Below are positions 45,463-54,954 of a DNA stretch of 64,000 nt, in pieces. The stretch spans positions 682,001 to 746,000 of the forward strand of contig JADQCE010000002.1 in the NCBI GenBank assembly GCA_016278265.1, in the 5' to 3' direction. Source of the stretch: Halothiobacillus sp. (GTDB taxonomy: Bacteria > Pseudomonadota > Gammaproteobacteria > Halothiobacillales > Halothiobacillaceae). Below the pieces are notes generated by a model, which was not told where the DNA came from, did not search any database, and saw nothing but the letters and a program-made list of their open reading frames with translations. Position numbers and translations under genes: made by a program. Within the stretch, counting starts at the first letter, position 1. Every line of letters starts with the position of its first letter.

Positions 45463-46713
45463 CTAACGTGAGCAGCCGGCGGGACGTTCGCCGGTGGGAG
45501 CCTCGTCGCGGAAGGGGTGACAGCGGCGTGGGATCAGGCGCAGGTCGGCCATCAGGGCGCAGGCCAGCGAGCGCCGGCGGCTTTCGGGATAGAGGGCGCG
45601 GTAGAGCATGATCTTGAGCGTCACGAATGCGCCCAGCACGATGCCGCCCACCGCGATCAGGCTGCCCGTGGCGAGTGTCGATGTGCCCGAAAGCCCCTGG
45701 CCGACCGAGCAGCCCATGGCGATGATCCCGCCCGCGCCCATCAGCAAGCCGCCGGCCGAGTAGGAGGCGAACTGAGACCAGGCGCCAAAGCCCTGGAGAC
45801 GGAAATGGCCGCGCAACACGGCCCAGATGCCGGCGCCGACGATGACCCCGAGCATCGCGACGAGGCCGAAGGTGACCAGGCCCAGCGCCGGTGACTCGGC
45901 CAATCGCAGCACTTCGGCGGCGGGGGCGACAAAGCTCAGCGACTGGGTGCCGGTGCCCTTGGGTGGCTCGAAGGCCAGTGCCGCCTCGCTCATCAGGGCC
46001 TGCCCCGTGGGTGAGCCGGTCCACAGCCAGCCGGCCGTGATCACCAGGCCGATGCCCAGCCCGCCGATCACGTCGGCACGCCGCATGCGCTGCCCGTGGT
46101 CCATCCGCCACAGCCAGGCGATCAGCCCGGCGGTCACCGCCAGGGCCGTGGCCAGGCGCCAGTATTCCAGTGTGCCGCCTGGGACGACACCCGCAAGCAG
46201 GGCGCCGAGGTCCTGATGGGCTATGCCCACGGTCTCGAAGCTCAGTTGCGGCCAGGCCAGTGTCTGATCGATGAACCAGCGCGCCTCGGACCAATAAAGC
46301 AGCACGGCGGCCGTGATGCCCACCACGACATAGGCCCACAGCGACTTCATGTCACCGTGGCCGATGTTGACCAGTGTCTTGGTAGTGCAGCCGCCGGCCA
46401 GCACCATGCCCACGCCGAACAGCAGTCCCCCGAGCAGGTAGCGCAGCCATGGGAACTCGGCGGCACGATAGTTGACCCGGGTCTGGTCCAGATCGAACAC
46501 CCCGCCGGCCTCGAGCAGGGCGACGCCCGCGACGGCTACCGCGATCGACAGCAGCCAGGCGCGCATCCGCCCCGGATCACCGGTCAGAACCCAGTCGGAG
46601 ACCGCCCCCATGTTGCAGTAGCGGGTGGCCGCGGCGATGGCGCCGAAGGCCAGTCCGACGAGTGCGGCGCCGGCCAGCAGGGTGAGCCAGGGATTGTCGA
46701 ACAGCAGGGGCAT
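45463..46713 (-). CDS. YeeE/YedE (TsuA-type) sulfur-compound transporter
   Basis: This 416-residue protein has about ten membrane segments. It carries the conserved cysteine motifs of the YeeE/YedE family that conduct thiosulfate or other reduced sulfur species: RYCNMGAVSDW, MVLAGGCTTKTLVNIG and IIAMGCSVGQGLSG. No TusA-like tsuB gene adjoins it. The long C-terminal tail (about 370-416) is basic and Cys/Arg-rich. An exported DsrE protein at 1.1 kb is a second sulfur-handling gene in the window. The ribosome site is weak. Confidence 0.88.
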   Translation of the reverse strand: MPLLFDNPWLTLLAGAALVGLAFGAIAAATRYCNMGAVSDWVLTGDPGRMRAWLLSIAVAVAGVALLEAGGVFDLDQTRVNYRAAEFPWLRYLLGGLLFGVGMVLAGGCTTKTLVNIGHGDMKSLWAYVVVGITAAVLLYWSEARWFIDQTLAWPQLSFETVGIAHQDLGALLAGVVPGGTLEYWRLATALAVTAGLIAWLWRMDHGQRMRRADVIGGLGIGLVITAGWLWTGSPTGQALMSEAALAFEPPKGTGTQSLSFVAPAAEVLRLAESPALGLVTFGLVAMLGVIVGAGIWAVLRGHFRLQGFGAWSQFASYSAGGLLMGAGGIIAMGCSVGQGLSGTSTLATGSLIAVGGIVLGAFVTLKIMLYRALYPESRRRSLACALMADLRLIPRRCHPFRDEAPTGERPAGCSR

Positions 46714-46937
46714 GAGGCGGTCGTCGAGTCGTGGAAAGCGGATGAGCCCTCATGGTAGGGCCAAATGCCCGTCAGGACGTTGTTTTTGCCACAGAATCTC
46801 GTGATCGGGGCATAAGGTCGCCGGCCGGGGATACCCGCTTAGATATTAGGATGTCGAAGCAAAGGTTTCGAATAGTTCGACAACGTCACCGAAAATCTGG
46901 TCCATACTCCGCCGCTTACAGTGGAAGGAGGAATAAC

Positions 46938-47939
46938 GTGAGTCTGCTCGTCGAGGGGAAGTTGCACACCGACTGGTTTGAATCCGAGTCCGAGGGCGGC
47001 GAGTTCGTCCGCAAGGACTCGATGTTCCGTCACTGGATCACGCCCGACGGTTCGCCGGGGCCGAGTGGCGAGGGCGGCTTTCCCGCCGAGGCCGGGCGGT
47101 ACCACTTGTACGTCTCCTACGCCTGTCCCTGGGCGCATCGCACCCTGATCTTTCGTGCCATCAAGGGGCTCGAGGAGTTGATCAGTGTGGACGTGGTCCA
47201 TCCGCACATGCGCGCTGAGGGCTGGCACTTCGGCGAGTTCCCCGGCGCCACTCCGGACAGCCAGACGGGTGCGCATCACCTCCATCAGCTCTACACCCGC
47301 GCGGACCCCAAGGTCAGCGGCATCGTCACCGTACCAGTGCTCTGGGACAAGCAGCGCCAGACGATCGTCAACAACGAGTCGTCCGAGATCATCCGCATGT
47401 TCAATTCGGCGTTCGATGACCTGACCGGCAATCGCGACGATTACTACCCGACGGAATTGCACGAGGCGATCGATGCGATCAACGCCACCGTGTACGAGCA
47501 GGTCAACAACGGGGTGTACCGTGCAGGGTTCGCGACGACGCAGGATGCCTACGAGGCGGCGTTCGACCGTTTGTTCGAGACACTCGACGATCTGGAAAAA
47601 CGTCTGTCCCGGCAACGCTTCCTGACGGGATCGCGGATCACGGAGGCGGACTGGCGACTGTTCACCACCCTGGTGCGGTTCGATGCGGTCTACTACGGCC
47701 ACTTCAAGTGCAACCGCCACCGGCTGACGGATTTCCCCAACTTATGGGCCTTTACCCGCGAGTTGTACCAATGGCCCGGCGTGGCCGAGACGGTGCGGCT
47801 CGACCACATCAAGCACCATTATTACGTCAGCCACGATTGGATAAACCCGACCGGGATCGTGCCGCGTGGACCGAAGATCGCATTCGACCAACCCCACCAT
47901 CGGGGTGTTCATCGCGATGAGCGGGAGGTGCTGCTGTGA
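46938..47939 (+). CDS. Glutathionyl-hydroquinone reductase (xi-class GST)
   Basis: The start is a GTG at 46938, 6 nt after AAGGAGG; upstream in-frame codons lack any ribosome site. The 333-residue enzyme has the thioredoxin-fold N-domain with the catalytic Cys in YVSYACPWAHRTLI (about residue 58). The GST C-domain follows, with VPVLWDK and ITEADWRLFTTLVRFD. This is the PcpF/YqjG group, which uses glutathione to reduce glutathionyl-hydroquinones. Its stop overlaps the next gene's GTG start by 4 bp, coupling it to pirin. Confidence 0.93.
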   Translation: MSLLVEGKLHTDWFESESEGGEFVRKDSMFRHWITPDGSPGPSGEGGFPAEAGRYHLYVSYACPWAHRTLIFRAIKGLEELISVDVVHPHMRAEGWHFGEFPGATPDSQTGAHHLHQLYTRADPKVSGIVTVPVLWDKQRQTIVNNESSEIIRMFNSAFDDLTGNRDDYYPTELHEAIDAINATVYEQVNNGVYRAGFATTQDAYEAAFDRLFETLDDLEKRLSRQRFLTGSRITEADWRLFTTLVRFDAVYYGHFKCNRHRLTDFPNLWAFTRELYQWPGVAETVRLDHIKHHYYVSHDWINPTGIVPRGPKIAFDQPHHRGVHRDEREVLL

Positions 47940-48664
47940 GTATCGAGATCCGGGATGCCACCGTGATGGCCGAGGGCGCCGGGGCGCGGGTCAAGCGGCA
48001 CTTGCCGTTGCCGGTGTTCATGAACTTCGATCCGTTCGTGATGTTCGATCACTTCGAGCTTGGCGCGGGCACGGGCTTTCCCGAGCACCCCCATCGCGGC
48101 TTCGAGGCGATTACCTACCTGTTCAGTGGCGAGATCGAGCACCGCGACAACCTGGGCAATGTCTCGACCGTGGGGCCGGGCGGGGCGCAGCGTTTCACGG
48201 CCGGCTCCGGCATCGTCCACTCGGAAATGCCCTCGGTCGACGAGACCACCAGCGGTATCCAGCTGTGGGTGAACCTGCCCCGCCGACTGAAGGCCAGCGA
48301 ACCCGCCTACGAGGAGGCCCCTGCCGAGACCGTGCCCGAGGTGGCATTCGACGGCGGACGCGAGCGGCGCATTGCCGGCCAGGGCGGTCGAGTCTCCTTG
48401 AAGACCGACGCCCTGTACCGCCACGTGATGCTGGATGCCGGCGGTCGACATGCCATCGAGCTGCCGGCGGGCTGGCGGGCGATCGTGTATCTCAAGGACG
48501 GCGCGGCGCGGGTTAATGGCCAGACACTTGCCGCGGCGCAGGCCGCCTTTCTGGACGGCGAGGTGTGCATCGAGCTCGAGGCGAGCGAGGGCAGCGAGTT
48601 GATGGTGGCCGCCGGCCACCCGCACGGCGAGCCGATCCGCCAACGCGGTCCCTATGTGGATTGA
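47936..48664 (+). CDS. Pirin family protein
   Basis: This 242-residue bicupin starts at a GTG that overlaps the preceding stop codon (GTGA), with GGGAGGTG upstream. The N-terminal cupin has the metal ligands in FPEHPHRGFEAIT and later GSGIVHSEMPS, the pirin His/His/His/Glu set. A second cupin without those ligands follows. Bacterial pirins of this type can act as quercetin or related dioxygenases; the pairing with a hydroquinone reductase suggests handling of quinonoid or phenolic compounds. Confidence 0.93.
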   Translation: MSIEIRDATVMAEGAGARVKRHLPLPVFMNFDPFVMFDHFELGAGTGFPEHPHRGFEAITYLFSGEIEHRDNLGNVSTVGPGGAQRFTAGSGIVHSEMPSVDETTSGIQLWVNLPRRLKASEPAYEEAPAETVPEVAFDGGRERRIAGQGGRVSLKTDALYRHVMLDAGGRHAIELPAGWRAIVYLKDGAARVNGQTLAAAQAAFLDGEVCIELEASEGSELMVAAGHPHGEPIRQRGPYVD

Positions 48665-48725
48665 TCGTCGCATTGCCGCTCCGCGCGCGGCTGGGTAGCA
48701 TGGCGATTTTTTGGACGGTCATTCC

Positions 48726-49391
48726 ATGAACCAACGCTCCCTCGTGTTCCTGTTAGGCCTCGTGCTGTTGGCCTACATGGCATGGCTGGTCTACTTGGGT
48801 CTCGTCTTGCCTGCCGAGCGCGCCGATGTCTTGTTTAGCGAAACGGGCTGGTTCGAGGATCTCAGCGCGGTGCTTTGGCTGGTATTGGCGGCGGTGCTGC
48901 TGATCGCCAAGCCGATCGGACTGTCGCCTCGCTTGGGCATGGCCGTGGTCGCCGCCGCGCTGGCGGCCCGGGAAGAGGGCTGGCACAAGAAGTTCACCAC
49001 CGACAGCCTGTTCAAGTCGGACTATTACCAGATGGCCAACGTGCCCATGGTCGAAAAGCTGATTGCGGGTGCCGTCGCGGTGGGATTGACGATTACCCTG
49101 ATTTGGCTGCTGGTACTGGGTGGGCGCGAGGTGTTCGCTCGCGGTGGCTGGCGTCGTCCTTGGGGATGGCTGGCGCTGTTTGCGGTGGCGATCTCGCCGC
49201 TCCTCAAGGCGGTCGATCGCGGCCCCTCGATCCTGCGGGTGCAGTTCGATATCACCCTGCCGGAGAATATCGACATGGTGATGCTCGCCTTGGAGGAGGG
49301 CATGGAATCGGCCTTGGCGGTACTGTTCCTGGTGGCCCTGGGGCTGTACGTGATTGATCGTCGCTCGGGCGCTACCGCCTCCCATGGCTGA
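48726..49391 (+). CDS. Polytopic membrane protein of unknown function
   Basis: Start at the ATG at 48726; 221 residues with six hydrophobic segments and a conserved-looking soluble loop, AAREEGWHKKFTTDSLFKS, between helices 3 and 4. I do not recognise the family. The last codons overlap the start of a small Rof-like gene by 8 bp, so the two are coupled. Confidence 0.65.
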   Translation: MNQRSLVFLLGLVLLAYMAWLVYLGLVLPAERADVLFSETGWFEDLSAVLWLVLAAVLLIAKPIGLSPRLGMAVVAAALAAREEGWHKKFTTDSLFKSDYYQMANVPMVEKLIAGAVAVGLTITLIWLLVLGGREVFARGGWRRPWGWLALFAVAISPLLKAVDRGPSILRVQFDITLPENIDMVMLALEEGMESALAVLFLVALGLYVIDRRSGATASHG

Positions 49392-49635
49392 CGCCCCCAA
49401 GGTTGACGAGTCTGGCCCCGGGTCCTCTGGGATCGATTTTCGGTGCGGCATCCTCGATGTGCTCGAGGCCGCCGCGCTGCACCAGCGCCACGCTGAGGTT
49501 CATGTGGATGGCCGTTGGCGGCGTATCCGGGTGATCGACGTGGCTACCGATCACGGCGAGGACTGGGTGATCTTTGACGGGGAGGAACGGCTGGCGGTGG
49601 GCCGGATCGACATGGCCCGTCCTGTCCCGGGCTGA
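49384..49635 (+). CDS. Rof-like small protein (Rho-binding antiterminator family)
   Basis: This 83-residue protein has a fold-level pattern like Rof: GIDFRCGILDVLEAAALHQ at the front, then VIDVATDHGEDWVIFDGEERLAVGRIDM (core VATDHGEDWVIFDG), closely following the Rof plan of an N-terminal helix and a small beta barrel. The usual acidic or cysteine cluster at the front is altered. Rof binds Rho and blocks its RNA binding. Start: the ATG at 49384 inside the stop region of the membrane-protein gene. A bidirectional terminator follows. Confidence 0.6.
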   Translation: MADAPKVDESGPGSSGIDFRCGILDVLEAAALHQRHAEVHVDGRWRRIRVIDVATDHGEDWVIFDGEERLAVGRIDMARPVPG

Positions 49636-49657
49636 AGTCGAGCGGAAGTTAAGGCAC

Positions 49658-49685
49658 AAAAAAACGGGGCTGTTGCCCCGTTTTT
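49658..49685. terminator. Bidirectional Rho-independent terminator
   Basis: The arms AAAAACGGGGC (49660-49670) and GCCCCGTTTTT (49675-49685) pair perfectly around loop TGTT, with A and T runs on both sides. It serves both the Rof-like gene and the convergent metallo-beta-lactamase-fold gene. Confidence 0.93.
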
Positions 49686-49712
49686 CGTTGGTCGTTTTTC
49701 GGCGAATGGGCG

Positions 49713-50657
49713 TTACATGCCTTCGAACAGGATGAAGGTGCGGTTCATGTTGGTGCCGTGCCAGCTGTCATAGTGTTCGAGGTGCTTGAATTGCTCCATG
49801 TCGTCGTGGGCGCTCATCACGTCGCTCATGGCCTCGAAGTTGCGAGCCGCCTCGCCGATCGTGTTGACCAGGAAGTCGTAGTAGTCGCCGGAGTCGCGTC
49901 GTGCGCGCTCCATGCCACTGACGCGGCCGTGGCCGGGGACAACGTGTTCCGGATCGATTGCCTCGAGTCGGGCGAAGGCCTCCAGTCCATTTTTCGGGTT
50001 CGACCACGGATGGATGCCCAGCAACCGGTCGACGTAGACGAGGTCACCGGTGAACATCACATCGGCGGCCGGCAGATAGGCCATCGCGTCCCCCGGAAAG
50101 TGGGCGTTGGTCAGCGAGAGTTCGAGCTCGGTGCCGCCCAGGGTAATGCTGGCGGTGTCGCCTTCGAGCACGCGGTCGGCGTAGGCCGGCTTGGTGCCCT
50201 CGAAGCGCTCGCCCAGCGCCTCGGGCAGGCGGCCATCCATGTGCCGGTCGGCGAATGCCTTCTGCGACTCAACCGTCTTCTCGAAGGCGATCACCTCCGC
50301 CCCCTGTTTCTTGAAATAGTCGTTTCCCAGCCAGCGATGGTCCTGTACGCCGATATTGACCACCCAGCGTATCGGCTGGTCACTGACCTCGGCGACGGCA
50401 CGCTCGATATACGGGCCGCTGAAGGCACCTGGGCCGGAATCGATCAGGATGACACCCTCATCGGTCACGATCACCCCGTAGTTGGCATTCATGCCGTGGT
50501 TCTCGTAGGTGCGCGCATCGGTCGGCCCGATGATGGCGTACACCGAATGGGTGACCGGCTCGGCGGTTGGCTGGTAGATGGTCTCGGCATCGGCATGACC
50601 GAGGGCCGTGGTCAGCAGGGCAAGGGTGCCGGCGAGCAGGGCAGTGAGTCGTTGCAT
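49713..50657 (-). CDS. Exported metallo-beta-lactamase-fold protein with altered metal motif
   Basis: This 314-residue protein has a signal peptide (cleavage near GHADA, residue 24). AGGAGA lies 8 nt before the ATG. It opens the fold with YGVIVTDEGVILIDSGPG. Where the HxHxDH motif is expected it reads NIGVQDHRWLGNDYF, keeping only the last Asp-His. Later ligands remain: NAHFPGDAM, FTGDLVYVDR, VVPGHGRVSG. So the first-metal His pair is gone. I recall QDHRWLGN as a motif of an existing subfamily, so it may be a true functional variant. A periplasmic hydrolase is implied; substrate unknown. Confidence 0.85.
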   Translation of the reverse strand: MQRLTALLAGTLALLTTALGHADAETIYQPTAEPVTHSVYAIIGPTDARTYENHGMNANYGVIVTDEGVILIDSGPGAFSGPYIERAVAEVSDQPIRWVVNIGVQDHRWLGNDYFKKQGAEVIAFEKTVESQKAFADRHMDGRLPEALGERFEGTKPAYADRVLEGDTASITLGGTELELSLTNAHFPGDAMAYLPAADVMFTGDLVYVDRLLGIHPWSNPKNGLEAFARLEAIDPEHVVPGHGRVSGMERARRDSGDYYDFLVNTIGEAARNFEAMSDVMSAHDDMEQFKHLEHYDSWHGTNMNRTFILFEGM

Positions 50658-50811
50658 GGGGGGTCTCCTGTGAGGGCTGCGGCCAAGTATACATGCGATG
50701 GACCGAATATTTACGGAAAGGTTCCGCCACCGGATTCTCGGCCGGTGCTAAGCTCGAACCAAGGTGGCATCCCGGAGATGGCAACCGCAACTGAGCAAGG
50801 GAGAGGCAGTG

Positions 50812-53205
50812 ATGCGCTTTGTGCGTCGATTTTCCGAACTGGGTATGAACGATGTGGCCACGGTGGGTGGCAAGAACGCCTCACTGGGCGAGATGGTGGC
50901 CCAGCTGGGCGAGCGTGGTGTGCGGGTGCCCGACGGTTTTGCCACCACCGCCGAGGCTTATCGACATTACCTGCGGCACAACGACTTGGTTGATCGGATC
51001 AGCGACGTGCTCGGCCCGCTCGACACCAACGACGTCACCGCGCTGGAGAAGGCGGGTCGGCAGATCCGCAGTTGGATTGCCGAGGGCGACATGCCGGCGG
51101 ACCTCGCCGAGGAGATCGTTGCCGCCTACCGGGAACTGGGCCGGGAATACGGCGGGAACACCGACGTCGCCGTGCGCAGCTCGGCCACCGCCGAGGATCT
51201 GCCCACCGCATCCTTCGCCGGCCAACAGGAAAGCTATCTCAACATTGCCGGCGAAGACGCCCTAATCGACAGCATCCGGCACGTGTTCGCTTCCCTGTTC
51301 ACCGATCGGGCGATCTCCTATCGGGTGCACCAGGGCTTCGACCACATGGCCGTGGCCCTGTCGGCTGGGGTGCAGAAGATGGTGCGCTCGGACAAGGCCG
51401 CCTCGGGGGTGATGTTCAGCATCGATACCGAGTCGGGGTTCCGGGAAGCGGTATTCATTACCGCCGCCTACGGCTTGGGCGAGAACGTGGTGCAGGGAGC
51501 AGTCAACCCCGACGAGTTTTACGTCTTCAAGCCGATGCTCAAGGAGGGGTTGTGCCCGATCGTCTCGCGTCAGCTGGGCGAGAAGGCGATCCGCATGATT
51601 TACACCGAGGATGCCCGCCACGGCGCCTCGACCCGCAACGTTGACGTGCCGGTCGAGCAGCGTCAACGGTTCGCGATCAGCGACGAGGAGGTGCTGACGC
51701 TGGCACGATTTGCCGTGGAGATCGAGCGCCACTACAGCGAGCAGGCCGGCGAATTCCGCCCGATGGACATCGAGTGGGCCAAGGACGGGGACAGCGGTGA
51801 GCTGTTCATCCTCCAGGCGCGCCCCGAGACGGTCCACTCGCAACGCGAGGCGGCCACCCACGCCACCTACCGGCTGGAAGAGCGGGGCGAGGTGCTGGTG
51901 GAGGGCAAGAGCGTCGGCGAGCGCATTGCCGCCGGCCGGGCCCGCACGATCGAGTCTTCGGCCGAAATGGCGAAGCTCGACGATGGTGAGATCCTGATTA
52001 CCGACATGACCGATCCCGACTGGGAGCCGATCATGAAACGAGCGGGCGCGATCGTGACCAATCGGGGTGGACGGACCTGTCACGCGGCGATCATTGCCCG
52101 CGAACTGGGCATCCCGGCCATCGTCGGTTGCGGCGATGCCACCGAGCGCGTGCCCGATGGCGAGGAGGTGACCGTCTCCTGCGCCGAGGGCAGCACCGGA
52201 CACGTCTATCGCGGCGTGTTGCCGTTCACGGTCGAGCGGATCGACCACTCGGTGACGGAAACCACACGCACCGACCTGATGATCAATCTTGGCGATCCCG
52301 AGCAGGCGTTTCGCCTGTCCTCCTTGCCGGCGGCGGGCGTGGGTCTGGCGCGACTGGAATTCATCATCAACAACCGCATCGGGATTCATCCCCGGGCGTT
52401 GCTGGAATACGACCAGCTCGACGCTGAGACGCAGGCCGAGATCGATCGGCATACCGCGGGGTTCGATGATCGCCGCGAGTTCTATATCCGCAAGCTCGCC
52501 GAGGGCGTGGGCACGATCGCGGCGGCCTTCCATCCGCGCCCCGTCATCGTGCGCCTGTCGGACTTCAAATCCAACGAGTACGCCGCGATGGTCGGCGGGG
52601 CGGGTTTCGAGCCCCACGAGGAAAACCCCATGCTCGGGTTTCGCGGCGCCTCGCGGTACTACGCCGAGTCGTTCGCCGAGGCCTTCGCGCTCGAGTGCGA
52701 GGCACTGCGACGGGTGCGCGAGGGGATGGGCCTGACCAATGCCCAGGTGATGCTGCCGTTCGTGCGCAGCGTCGAGGAGGTCGACCGGGTGCTCGCCCTG
52801 ATGACCAAGGCCGGTCTCGAGCGGGGACGGCACGACCTCAAGGTGTATCTCATGTGCGAAATCCCGGCCAATGCGCTGCTTGCCGAGGAATTTCTCGAAC
52901 ACGTCGACGGCTTTTCCATCGGCTCGAACGATCTCACGCAGCTGACCCTGGGGGTCGATCGCGACTCCTCCCTGATCGAGGGACTCGACGAACGCAATCC
53001 GGCAGTGCTCAAGCTGATGGCCATGGCGATTGCCGCCTGCCGCGAGCAGGGCAAGTACATCGGGATCTGCGGCCAGGCTCCCTCGGATTTTCCGGAAATC
53101 AGCGAGTGGCTGGTCGAGCAGGGCATCACGAGCCTGTCGCTCAACCCCGACAGTCTTCTGCCCATGCAGCAGACGGTGCTCGAGGCAGAAAAACGCCTGG
53201 CATAA
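50812..53205 (+). CDS. ppsA: Phosphoenolpyruvate synthase
   Basis: I start at the ATG at 50812, 5 nt after AAGGGAGAGG, giving 797 residues, the usual PpsA length. The N-terminal ATP-grasp nucleotidyl domain opens VGGKNASLGEMVAQL. The central swivelling domain has the phospho-accepting His in GGRTCHAAIIARELGIP (about residue 424). The C-terminal PEP/pyruvate domain has GFSIGSNDLTQLTLGVDRD. It makes PEP from pyruvate, ATP and water in gluconeogenesis. Confidence 0.97.
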   Translation: MRFVRRFSELGMNDVATVGGKNASLGEMVAQLGERGVRVPDGFATTAEAYRHYLRHNDLVDRISDVLGPLDTNDVTALEKAGRQIRSWIAEGDMPADLAEEIVAAYRELGREYGGNTDVAVRSSATAEDLPTASFAGQQESYLNIAGEDALIDSIRHVFASLFTDRAISYRVHQGFDHMAVALSAGVQKMVRSDKAASGVMFSIDTESGFREAVFITAAYGLGENVVQGAVNPDEFYVFKPMLKEGLCPIVSRQLGEKAIRMIYTEDARHGASTRNVDVPVEQRQRFAISDEEVLTLARFAVEIERHYSEQAGEFRPMDIEWAKDGDSGELFILQARPETVHSQREAATHATYRLEERGEVLVEGKSVGERIAAGRARTIESSAEMAKLDDGEILITDMTDPDWEPIMKRAGAIVTNRGGRTCHAAIIARELGIPAIVGCGDATERVPDGEEVTVSCAEGSTGHVYRGVLPFTVERIDHSVTETTRTDLMINLGDPEQAFRLSSLPAAGVGLARLEFIINNRIGIHPRALLEYDQLDAETQAEIDRHTAGFDDRREFYIRKLAEGVGTIAAAFHPRPVIVRLSDFKSNEYAAMVGGAGFEPHEENPMLGFRGASRYYAESFAEAFALECEALRRVREGMGLTNAQVMLPFVRSVEEVDRVLALMTKAGLERGRHDLKVYLMCEIPANALLAEEFLEHVDGFSIGSNDLTQLTLGVDRDSSLIEGLDERNPAVLKLMAMAIAACREQGKYIGICGQAPSDFPEISEWLVEQGITSLSLNPDSLLPMQQTVLEAEKRLA

Positions 53206-53270
53206 CCAGACCAGATTGGTCCGATTTTGCTACCCTAAGGGGCGAAGCCAATAGCGGAGTGACGAGATAG

Positions 53271-54383
53271 ATGGGCCTGTTCGGCAAGAAGCGCAACGCG
53301 AACAACGAACGAAACGCCGAGATCCAGCGTGCGGTGGAAGCGATTCACGATCCCAATAACGACCAGACGCTGGCCGAGTCGGGGGCGGTCGAACGCGTCG
53401 AATGCGGTGACAAGTCGTGCCAGATCGATATCGTGCTCGACTATCCGCCGGGCGACTGGGAGGCCGAGCTGACCAGCCGGATTCGCGAGGCAGTCGTCAG
53501 CGTCGATGCCTCGCTCGAACCCGCCGTCACGGTGGCCTTCGTCGCCCCCGAAGGCTCGGCCATGCATGGCAAGCCCCTGCCCGGTGTGAAGAACATCATC
53601 GCAGTGGCCTCGGGCAAGGGCGGGGTGGGCAAGTCCAGCACCAGCATCAATCTGGCCCTGGCCCTGGCGGCCGATGGCGCGAAGGTGGGGCTGCTGGATG
53701 CCGACATCTACGGCCCGAGCCAGCCGCGCATGCTGGGTAGCAACGAGAAACCGCGCCAGGTCGACGACAAGTCGATGGCCCCCGTGGAGGCCCATGGCCT
53801 GCAGACCATGTCGATCGGCTACCTGGTCGACGAGGAATCGGCCATGGTCTGGCGCGGCCCGATGGTCACCTCGGCCCTGATGCAACTGCTCAACGACACC
53901 CGCTGGGACGGTCTCGATTATCTGGTTGTCGACATGCCGCCGGGCACCGGTGACGTGCAACTGACACTTGCGCAAAAGGTACCGGTGGCTGGCAGCGTCA
54001 TCGTGACCACGCCCCAGGAGATCGCCACGCTGGATGCGCGCAAGGCGATCAACATGTTCAACAAGGTCAACGTGCCGATCCTCGGCGTGATCGAGAACAT
54101 GGCGACACACGTCTGCTCGAACTGCGGTCATGTCGAGGCGATCTTCGGCGAGGGTGGTGGCGAATCGATTGCCCGCCAGTACGACACCGAGTTGCTGGGT
54201 CGTCTGCCGCTGGACCTGCGGATCCGCGAGGATCTGGATGCCGGCACCCCGACGGTTGCCAAGGACCCCACCGGCGCCTTGGCCGGGACCTACCGGCAGG
54301 CCGCGCGGCGGTTGGCCGCCGGCCTCGGGCGGACGGTGCGTGCGCAGGATCAGACCGGACCGGAAATCGTCATCGAGGAGTAA
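53271..54383 (+). CDS. apbC: Fe-S cluster carrier ATPase Mrp/ApbC
   Basis: This 370-residue P-loop protein has a short N-terminal MIP18-like region, then the deviant Walker A GKGGVGKSSTSINLALALA. YLVVDMPPGTGD follows, and the cluster-binding pair HVCSNCGH near residue 282. Mrp/ApbC/Nbp35 proteins bind and transfer Fe-S clusters. The stop is 3 bp before the HAD gene, so the two form an operon. Confidence 0.94.
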   Translation: MGLFGKKRNANNERNAEIQRAVEAIHDPNNDQTLAESGAVERVECGDKSCQIDIVLDYPPGDWEAELTSRIREAVVSVDASLEPAVTVAFVAPEGSAMHGKPLPGVKNIIAVASGKGGVGKSSTSINLALALAADGAKVGLLDADIYGPSQPRMLGSNEKPRQVDDKSMAPVEAHGLQTMSIGYLVDEESAMVWRGPMVTSALMQLLNDTRWDGLDYLVVDMPPGTGDVQLTLAQKVPVAGSVIVTTPQEIATLDARKAINMFNKVNVPILGVIENMATHVCSNCGHVEAIFGEGGGESIARQYDTELLGRLPLDLRIREDLDAGTPTVAKDPTGALAGTYRQAARRLAAGLGRTVRAQDQTGPEIVIEE

Positions 54384-54386
54384 ACC

Positions 54387-54857
54387 ATGCTGGAAATCAC
54401 CATCCCCAGTCGGGGCGTCTTGCATTTGTCGCACCTGGTGCTCGACTACAACGGCACGCTGGCGCTCGACGGTGCTCTAGTCGAAGGCGTGGGCGAGCGC
54501 CTGCGCGAACTGGCCAAGCACGTCGATGTCCACGTGATCACCGCCGACACCTACGGTGACGTTGAGGGGCGACTGGTGGATCTGCCGGTGACGCTCTCGA
54601 CCTTGTCCGATCATCTGCAGGACGAGGCGAAGCAGCGTTACGTGCGTACGCTCTCGGCGCGCGAGTGCGTCACCATCGGCAATGGTCGCAACGATGCCCT
54701 GATGCTGGCCGAAGCGGTGCTGGGGCTCGGTGTGATGCAGCCCGAGGGACTCTCCCGGCATGCGCTGGATGCCTGCGACGTGATCTGCCCGGACATCAAC
54801 AGCGCCCTTGATCTACTCTTGAAACCCAAGCGGTTGATCGCGACGCTGCGCAACTGA
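54387..54857 (+). CDS. HAD-superfamily protein, soluble P-type-ATPase-like
   Basis: This 156-residue protein matches the small soluble P-type-ATPase-like HAD family. The first motif is [12 protein letters not shown]: the nucleophile Asp remains but the second Asp of the DxD motif is Asn. Motif II is HVITADTYG and motif [13 protein letters not shown] phosphatase role is possible but the substrate is unknown, and the Asn for Asp change is shared with P-type ATPase-like HADs (DKTGT also lacks the second Asp). It lies 3 bp after apbC. Confidence 0.8.
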   Translation: MLEITIPSRGVLHLSHLVLDYNGTLALDGALVEGVGERLRELAKHVDVHVITADTYGDVEGRLVDLPVTLSTLSDHLQDEAKQRYVRTLSARECVTIGNGRNDALMLAEAVLGLGVMQPEGLSRHALDACDVICPDINSALDLLLKPKRLIATLRN

Positions 54858-54954
54858 TTCCCGTTGGCGGCGCCGTCCGAGGCTGCCGCCGTTTCGAACA
54901 ATTTCGACAGTCATTTCAGCCAGTTCAACTGGCTCAAGAGAAAGGAGGCAATCC

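Noticed and set aside
51262-52902. Open frame of about 550 codons antisense to ppsA
   Set aside because: It is a shadow of a certain gene with no ribosome site or motif.
53206-53270. Short GACCA/TGGTC hairpin followed by TTTT between ppsA and apbC
   Set aside because: A 5-bp stem separated from a 4-T run is too weak to call a terminator.
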